This document shows positions 13,606-23,500 of a stretch of 64,000 bases of DNA, piece after piece (the stretch's first letter is position 1; every line of letters begins with the position of its first letter). The notes below the pieces were generated by a model that was not told where the DNA came from, did no database searches, and worked only from the letters and a program-made list of their open reading frames with translations. Origin of the DNA: Lumbricus terrestris (Eukaryota > Annelida > Clitellata > Crassiclitellata > Lumbricidae); contig OX457042.1 of the NCBI GenBank assembly GCA_949752735.1, positions 29,363,616-29,427,615 on the forward strand, in the 5' to 3' direction. The translations under genes were made by a program, and so were the position numbers.

Positions 13606-16600
13606 TGAAAAATAACAAGTAAAATAATTATATTCAATAAAAATAAAAATTATAAGAATATAAGTGAAAGAAATAAAATATTCAACATTTTATGGTCTCT
13701 CCATCTGTGCTCTGCAATAAAAGTGCCACTGCTTCCAGAAAGTCCCCAAGACTGGGTTGAGACCCAAGTGTCCACAAAAATTCTTTTTCATATCCTACTT
13801 TCCTATAATCTTTCATAACCAAAAATCATTCTGGACAACCTCAAGAAAAAATTAAATAAAAAAAACCCACAATAAGTAAACAGGAACTTAACAAGTTATA
13901 TGCTATTAATAATGTATTATTATCATTATTAGCATTATCATATACTATAATACATGTATATAGCCATTCCATATGAGATCTGATTATATCTCCTAACTCT
14001 ATTTTAAGAACTCAAGGAATCGTAGTAGCAACCTCAAACAAAAACAATAAAAACAAATTCATTCATTCACTATGTTGCGCCCTTGAAGTAACCACCTGAC
14101 GCAAACCTTACTTTACCTTTGTCTTACCTTACCATACAAAAACCTTCCAGAGTGAGACGTGGTGGGGTAGCGGCTTATTTAGTGCATGCTCGAATCTACC
14201 TCAACTTAGTGACAATGGACAAAGTAGCTCAACTACAATTGCCTGCATTGTGGAACCAGCTTCCTCCTTCAATGCGTTCCTCTTTATTAGCTGGTGGCCC
14301 AAATGCCTTTTGCGTCCTCTCTTGGTCTAACACATTGGGAGCACCTCTGATTGGTGTGCACTGTAAGAGGCACTATATAAATTCATAAACACAATACAAA
14401 ATAATACAGTTGTCTATAGGCAAGGCAGTGGGTAAGCACCTCACTAATCTCATCGCTGGGTGGCATAAAAGCAAACGAATTTGTCCTCTGACAAAGCATT
14501 CATTTTATTTATTTTTTATAATTTACTAGCTGTACCCGGCCACACGTTGCTGTGGCTGAAAAGACTGTCCAGCCCTCCCTTCCTACATCCCCTCCCCTCC
14601 CTTTCCCCTCCCCTCCCTCCCCTCCACTCTCCTCCCCTCCCGAAAAATGGAGGGACAGATGCGTGAAAACTGTCTACTAGAAAGACGCGCGGAAAACGGC
14701 CGCAAATAGACGATTTTGTGAAAACCGACAGTTACATATAAATTTGCGCTATAGAAGACGGCCGGATATACGTTTTGAAACGCGCCCGAAGAATGGGTTT
14801 GAAACGCGCCCGAAGAATGGACGGACGGATGTGTCATCAAACTCGAAATGGCTGGACTCCATCGACGTCTATCGAATGGAATTAAAAGTTGTGTTCTTTT
14901 GGTCGTAAAGATTGCGCTTTTTTCCAAAAGGCATTATACAAACCCGCTCATGTTCGAATGGAACGTTTTGCGAAAATTTTCAAAACAATCGGTCAAGAAC
15001 TTTCCGAGATCCTTCGTGTCGAACGGTAACGTTTTACATTTTTATTTATATAGATTTATCCATTTCTATAGTGCCCATCAACCCGACACAGTCCTGTTCA
15101 AAACGCACTTTGTCATTCGTAAAAAGATAGATGTTTTGCTCGTGGAACAGTCAACTTATCCTTATTTGATCACAACTCAAAATGCTCATCAAAACTGTAA
15201 CCCTCGTGGAACTCGAATTTTACCCATATCCAACACGACAACTTACTGGGCTTCTATTTTCTCGATCATGCCAAATTATTTTTAAACTCCGGAATTAACC
15301 ACTAGTATAGAACTGCAACATCTCTGGTGTTGTTCTACGTCAGGGATGAAGTTTTTTTTATTTTTATCTCTCTTCCAGTCTCTATGGGATTATTGATCGC
15401 ATCCACAGTCCAATGGATCGGTTTCCAAATGCGGTTTCACATTGATGGGACAATCCACAGATCTGCATTCCGCTTTTAAGTACAATAACACCATCAGAGA
15501 AGTCCCGTGGCCAAATAAAACACAAAAAATCTAATCTTGATTTGTGCATCTGGACATTGTATCAGGCTCTGATAAAGCACATTTATGAATGAATGAGCAC
15601 TCAAAAACAAACTATATCAAGCACATCCACACAAGATAAGTTCTGAACATGAATAGTGAATAGCTAGAACTGTACTATACCAGCAAAGCACAACAGAACT
15701 CGAAACAGTCAAAAAATAATCACGAGGAAGTTGACAAGAACAAATTTCTAATTGAACAAAATCTAAGAGTGAGTGAGCGAGTGAGTTAGACAACAAACAA
15801 CAAAGTGGGCTAAAAACACAAACTTGAGTCAAACAAACAACAAATTCTTAAAGCCTCGATCTTATCAACATAAGGAAGCGTAAATTAAATTAGAAGGCGA
15901 TGCAAGTCCAGACACAGTCAGATAAAGCACATGTTGACGCAAGATAGGGAAAGGTACGGTATGGTACAGACATGTACGCAGGTAATTCAGGTAAAAACAA
16001 GGAAAGAAATCAGATAAGTTAAAGGTAAGTATAACGTAAGTCAGTGATTCCCAACCTTTTTTGACTGTCGGGCCACTTTTTCTAAGTTGGAGGACACAAG
16101 GGCCACTTTTTCTTAGTTGAAGGACATTAGGGGGCCACAATGCTATAATTTAATTGACTGAATGTATATAAAATTGTTATAATTGAATAAAAAAAGAATG
16201 TTTGATGCGATTTATTAACGTCTAAATAAAATAATTTGTAATAGAAAAGAATTATATATTCTATCATGTTCAAATTGTCAGTTTTTACATATATTTTTCT
16301 TAATTCATTGAGGTGCTGCGGGCCATTTTTGTAGGCCAGGCGGGCCACTTTTGGCCCGCGGGCCACGGGTTGGGAACCGCTGACGTAAGTAGATTGCAAC
16401 AAAGCGAGGTAAGGTATGTACATGTAAGTACAGTGAATTCAGGCAAGACAAGGTAAGAAACAGATAAGGTAAATGTAGGAAAATAGATAAGTTAAATGCA
16501 AGAAAAACACATAAGGTAAATGTCAGAAAATAGATAAGTTAAATGCAGAAAACAGATAAATTAAAGGCAAGAAAACAGATAAGTTAAAGGCAAGAAAACA

Positions 16601-17547
16601 GATAAGTTAAAGGTAAGAAAACAGATAAGTTAAAGGTAAGTTAAAAGTAAATATAATGTAAGTAGATTGCAACATACGGAAAGGTAAGGGCAGTAAGGTA
16701 TGTACACATAAGCAGACAATTCAGGTAAGAAAACAGATTTAAGTTAAAGGTAAATTGTTTAAGGTAAGCAGAACGCAACATAGGGAAAGAAAGTCAAGGG
16801 GCAGTAAGGTATGCATTAAAGCAGACAATTCAGGCAAGACAAGTTGGCCACAGACACTGAGACCCTCCTACCCTTCATGTAAGACAGAAACACAGACAAA
16901 CATACACAAAGGAAGACAGTGACACAGACAGACAGACCTAGAAGACAATGTACGCCTTAGGATAAGAACAACGAACCTCTTATTAGCATAGAAAACAATG
17001 CAGGCTTATTCTGTCACCACTCCTCCACTTCTTCTTCGCGTGAAAAAAAATCCCCACAGTCTAACGAAAACGCGTTAATACCAGGTAACGTTTATCAGGG
17101 CATCTTCGCATTCCAATGCAGACATAACATAGCGTAACGTATTCAACTCACGCACATGTCCCGTTTCATTCGCGATGACAACAATGGCGTTGCTGACCTT
17201 TGGTATCCACTCACGTATACAAACGTTTACGCATGTTAATCATGTCCACAAATACATAGGAACCGCTGTACATAGTACCACCTAACACACTCAGGATCAT
17301 ATATAGCTACATACATATTATATATACAATTATATATATATACATACCACATAATATATATATATATATTATATATATATAAGTCTGTACAGATATAGAT
17401 ATACACATAACACTCGAGCTTCCTTACAAACTGTACACTCACAATATGAATACAATGATATAGCATACCATATATAATATATTGTATCACATGATCATTG
17501 ATCAATAATTCATATATCTATTTATATATAGACACACATATGATTAC

Positions 17548-17593
<46 letters not shown>

Positions 17594-20500
17594 GCATAAA
17601 AATGGCTGTAGGCTGCATAATGTATATAGGTACTTGTCAGGCAATATCGATATCGAACGCTGCGTTTTATTAATACCACTACGCAGTAACGAGGCCGTTA
17701 TCTAAAGTTCAATTGAATCCTGGAAATCTGTTCTCATGGAAGCTCACAGTATTACATGCACATGCATAGCACTGCGTCTTAAGCATTGGTAATGTGCCTA
17801 ATACATGATGCAAGTGTCTGCTGTCTGCGTATATATGTATATAAATATATATATATATATATATAGCTATATATATAGCTATATACATACATATATTGTA
17901 CGCATATAAATGCTCAGACAGTTGTATATATGTAGGTCTTTACACATGTACATATGTGTGTGAGTGTGTCTTCAACTTCTTGGTGACAGTGGTGACTAAG
18001 AGATCACACTGTCTTATCAAATCAACGTCAAATGAACTGCTACATATTATCATTTTTATCTTAGCTACTAGTCATCAAGTCATGCTATGAGAAAAAACAT
18101 ACGTCATCTCTGCATGCTTAGTTGAATCTGTCTGTACACACAGCCACACACACACAAACACATATACACTAACAGTCAAATGCCCTTATTCAGTGAATCC
18201 CTGCTAAACATGACAGATCCTAAAATCATATTTCATATCCTGAAGGAGTGCATGAGGACTGCATCAAATCAGAGGTGCTGTCAAAATCGATATAGAATGT
18301 TGATAGTCTCACTATTTTAGTCAAAGATGCAGCAAAAAGTTGGACGAATTTCTAAACTTGTAATTTTGCAAATTTGACCAGCAATATTATGAGAATGAAG
18401 GAAAGGTGTTCCAAAGGGAAAAGAGTCAACAATACATGTATGAAAAGCTCCATGGTGAGCAGGGACCAGATACAGGTCAGCTGATTTTGAAGTACGGTAT
18501 TACTTTGTGAAATATGAGGGCAGACATTGAAATGAGCCCAATATTGGTTGACATTAGCAGCTTGTATTAATTATGGTTAGACTGAGGATTCTTGAATCAC
18601 ACTTTTACAAGTACAAAAGTGAATTGAGTTGCAGTACTTAGTTGAGATGGCAATCTGAGGCAAAATCAGCTGCAAGTGAGACAATTTTTACAGTTTGAAG
18701 AATGTCAGATCAGATACAATAGATAATCACTGACAGTGAATTTGCACACGGTTTCCCCAAATGGTGTTAAAACATATTAAAGAGTGGAGAAGGTTTGCAA
18801 GAGAATTACCAACACCTTTCAAGCCATTTTTGCCTCCACAATTTAGTTACATATCTGAATTGCACCAGAGCTTAAAAGGGTGTGCAGCAACCCTCTTGGA
18901 CTAAGTTGACATTTTGTGCCTATATCCAGGATTTTAGAAATGCTGAATTTGTATGTGCACTTGTTATAGCGCCCCTTCCAGCACTATTCTCAGAGGCGTT
19001 CCAGACTACAGAGCGGACACTGCATCGAAGTTTCATGCCGAAGTGCTGAGCAATTGCGAGTGAAGGACTTGGCCAAGGTCCCTACGCGACGACTTGAGGT
19101 GGATTCGAACCTCAAACCTTCCGGCATCAAGGCAATGACGCCACCACTACACCACCATGCACCACAAGTTGGAATTAAGTTGGGCAACGAGCTCGGTAGC
19201 TGTCTCTGTTGGAAGTCCCCAAAAATAATATTTGTGGAGTTTAAAGATAGGAACAAGAAACAATTTCCAAGGTCTGCAACTAATGAAAGAAAACGTTTGT
19301 ATGTCGTGTGTCTTCGTATTTTCGTTGCTATCAATGCCATTCTTATTACAAGTCCCTAACATGCCTGGTCTTGTTTTGCCTTCTAACACTTTTTACGCTT
19401 CAGAAAAATATTCAGCACACTCCTCTGTTTGTGCATTGATGACATGCTGATTCTCTTGTTGGTGGGGATTTTCCCAGTAAGTACCCTTCCGCTGATTTTG
19501 GCTGAACCACAACTCACTTGAAGCTGAATACACAGCACATTGTTACATCCAGCTCAATACCATTATCAAAATGATCCCAAACAGCGCTGTCCTTTGGTCG
19601 GTAGTTGCCACTCGTCACGCTTGAAATCAGCTCTAGGCGAACGATGCGACAATCTAGACGGTTCCGAAGAAGTGAACTTTGCCGCAGTAAACCGCAAAAT
19701 CTTTTGTTAAAAATTGACAATAGATGAATGATTAGCGGAAAGGAGAGATAAACAAAACCCGGAAGTGACAACATCTCATTCGTGCAAATCTTAAAATAGC
19801 TGATCAACACATAGCGTTGCCCCGATGCAGAATACGATATGCACAAGGCAGCAAAACACAAATGGTGATTTGACTAAGGAAAATAAACGTCATAAACAAA
19901 AAATTGGAAAAATTTAAACCGCAATCATTCAAAACTCAACTTTTCTTTTGGCTGAATGTTGTTTTAGTTTGAGACTGATCTATTTTCGTTTCATTTCAGT
20001 CTTCACTGCTACAAATTTTGTTTTTACTTTAGATTCTGTTGCTCGTATATGTTAGATTCAGTCTTAGTTTACAAAATTAAGTGAGTTTTCATTTTTGATT
20101 TTGTAAATGAAAGAAAACACTAAGAACACGCATTGCCTGTATCAAAAGTAGACAGAAGATTTAAAAGCTTTGGCAAAGTATTGTTCAGAGTATTGACGTA
20201 CACTGTACAGACTCTAAAACAAGTTCAGAAGGAAAATAGATAACGAATTCAAGGAGAGCTTGTCCATCTGTATAATTTTCTGTTTCTCTGTCTTGGTCTC
20301 TCTGTCTGTATGTTTCTTGACATGTCTCTGTCCATCTATATGTCTGCCAATACTTCTTTCTATTTCAGTGACTGCTTGAAATGTATCTTATTTCCCTGTC
20401 ATGCTGAGAGCGCCTCTGAATAACATGCACTGCACGAGGCATTTTATAAATTCTCAGACGCAATACGATATCATGCCTGAGTAAAACTCCCTGCACATGT

Positions 20501-23500
20501 GTTTTGATATGTCTCTGTCAAGATGTATGCAGACGTCTCTTTCTCATATCCGCGATTGCTTCAAAAGTGATAGTGAAACCAATTTCATAAACGTGTCAAA
20601 AAGATAAGATCTTACCCCCAAAAAAATTAAATCAAGCTCGACAAAAAATCTCCAATTTAGGATATCTGATGATAGCCTAAGCCTGTCCCAAGCCAGGACA
20701 AAGAGGGAGGGTTCCGTGGTGGGTCTGCCACCCGCCTGGGCACAAAAAGCCATGCAACAACAGAAACAACGCAACAAATTATCTCAACAAGTAGGAGTGG
20801 AGGAAGTGTGTTGCCCAATGCGCAGACCTGCACGAGAAGGACCAACCAACCAACTTGTGGGGCGCGGTGGTGTAGTGGTGGCGTCGCTGCCTTGAAGCCG
20901 GAAGGTTCAAAGTTCGAATCCACCTCAAGTCGCCGCGTAGGGACCTTGAGCAAGTCCTTCACTCGCAATTGCTCAGCGCTTCGGCGTGAAACTCCGATGC
21001 AGTGTCCGCTCTGCATTCGGGAGCGCCTCTGAGTAGAGCGCTTGAAGGGGCGCTATAACAAGTGCACATACAAACAAATAAACAAATACAAACAAACAAA
21101 CTAGTTAACTAACTCGATCAAACAGACAACACACATAAATGCCTCAAACGAATAAACATCCAACCTTGATCTGGAGAGAACATCATCAGATCGTTGTGCG
21201 AATGCGAACGACTTGACCGATCAATCACCGGACAAGGAGGCGCTGGTCGCTTCGGAACCAGCTTCGGCTTCGACGGAGGAGACGGCTTCGACCCGACCGG
21301 CCTTGGAGGCGGCGTCGGTCTTTTCTTGGCGCCAGGTCTCGTCGGTTTTGCCGAGACGTTAAGCGAGTCGGGACGTGAAGTCCTCGCCATTGGAACGGGA
21401 GATTCCACGGACGTCCCTGGAAAGGCTGTGTGAAACTCTACCTTTGCGTTGGAACCCCGGTCGTCAAGGGCCTCGTTTCCAACGGCGCTGACGGACCGCG
21501 GTCTCACGGAAGATGTTGGTTGACGGTCCTGCACCGTCGTTCCCGAGCCACTGTTTTCGCACTGGAACTCCGATCCGGGACATCTCACCTGCTGGATCTG
21601 ACGCTGGATGACGTCGTCCAGGCTCATCCGGGAATTGACCAGCTGGAATGGTCGACGCTTAGCAATCGTCGGCGAACCTCCTTGTCTCCAGCTGTCCACT
21701 GGCTTCCCACCGATGTTAAACGAAACTGGATTTGCGCTTGTGGAATGCTGTCTCAACTCGCTCGACTGAACCGGAAGACCGCCATGCGCTGCCGACATTG
21801 ACGAAGTCTTGAGTATTGGCTTTGGTTTCACCGTCGGCTTTGGCTTCGCTCCTGTCATGGAGACGTCATGCGGTGGCGTCAAGTTCAAGGCAACCGGTTG
21901 CAAGGTGCTGGCGACCTCGCCGGATGGGGTCATGACCCCATGCAACGGCTCGCATCCGAAGACCTCGACGTAGCTGACGGGGCACCGGCCAATCCGGCTG
22001 TCGTCGTGCTGAGCAAGGTACCAGTCTGCGTCCAGTTGCCGGAGAATGGTGACCGTGTCACCCTCCTGGAGATTCAACTCCTCCGAGTTCTCCGCAGCGA
22101 AATCATACAACACGCGTCCGTACTTCTCCGGCGACGCGATCACCGCTGACCCGTTCTGACCTCGGTTGGCCTCCTCGACCGGTTGGCAGTCAACGATGAT
22201 GTTGACGTACGATGTTGGGAAGATCCCTCGTCGACCGTTGACCTCGCCTTCAGCCCAATCGTCGTCTATGTGCGAGAGAAGGGTCACGATCTCGTTGGCG
22301 TTGAACGAGAGTTCGTTCTCGTTGACGGCCGTGAACGAATGTCGCGTCTGGGCGTAGGGTAGGACGAACGCGTCGTGCGACCGAGTATTTGCCTGCGTGT
22401 AAGATCCTTTGCGCGAGTGAGATTTCTTTCCCGTCAGGTAGCCGTTGTTTTGAGTAGATGTTGATTGACCTCCAGACTCCCTATTGTCGTTGGATGCCAC
22501 CGGATGCGCAACCGTGTTCTCGTACGATGGGCCGGAATTTTCGCCAACGACCTTTACGAATGACAACGGAAACTGGCCGGTCTTTCCACAGTACCGGCCG
22601 AGACAAAAGCCATCGTCCAGGAACTTGAGAATCTGTACTGTCTCCCCTTCCACGAGATCCAGCTCGTCCTCTAGCTGCGCCTCGAGACTTTTGATGACCT
22701 TGGCCTCAGCCAGTACTTTACCAGCATGCTCCGTTAAACTTTGAGCTTGATTGCCATGACCTTGAGACGTCCTGGTATCCAGTTCTTCAACATGGGTGAG
22801 TGGGAAGATGCCCGTTGCGTGGGTTGCTGTAGAGAATCCCTCCCACCAATTTTCATCAATGGCTGTTGTTCCAACGAGAACATCTCCTGGACACAAAATT
22901 GAACGCACAAATAATTTTTTTTTTACCATTTTCATAATGCTTTTAACAAAAAGTGAGGTAATTCTGTAGCAGTAAATAACCTATTCCATGCAAGGCACAA
23001 TACAACTCCGGAACATCAGATCCTCACAGATAGCATTACATGTAAAAAACTGTAATCAGCATTAAAATATAATTATCTTACTATATTTATTGTAAGTCAT
23101 TATGGAAACATCAACAGCAGCACCAGCCATAGGCACAGACAAAACAAGCAGCTGCCTCGAGCATCAATATCTGAGGTGACAAAATACAGTTAGACATTTT
23201 TTGTTACTCAGCTTTTAACCATTTTTCAATTAAAAACACCAAATGCATACATTGCCACAAATAACATATAAAATCTCCTCCGAAACAGGGTCTCCTCGGC
23301 TCATAAAATGTCTCTCTCAGAGACTGTATCGGTTACTTATATAACAGTTAATTTGAGAATGCATTTTCTTGTTAAAAAATTCAGCAACGTAAACAACGGC
23401 TTAACTCGGCTGGCTATAAATAAGCGAGTGTAGCAGACTATCTCACATTGAAATAAAGTCAGACTTTATTTAAGTCTTTGTGAGACTTCATTTAAGTGGA

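Noticed and set aside
14572..14640. C/T-rich tract as a regulatory element
   Set aside because: Lies inside an interspersed repeat and is simple-sequence in nature.
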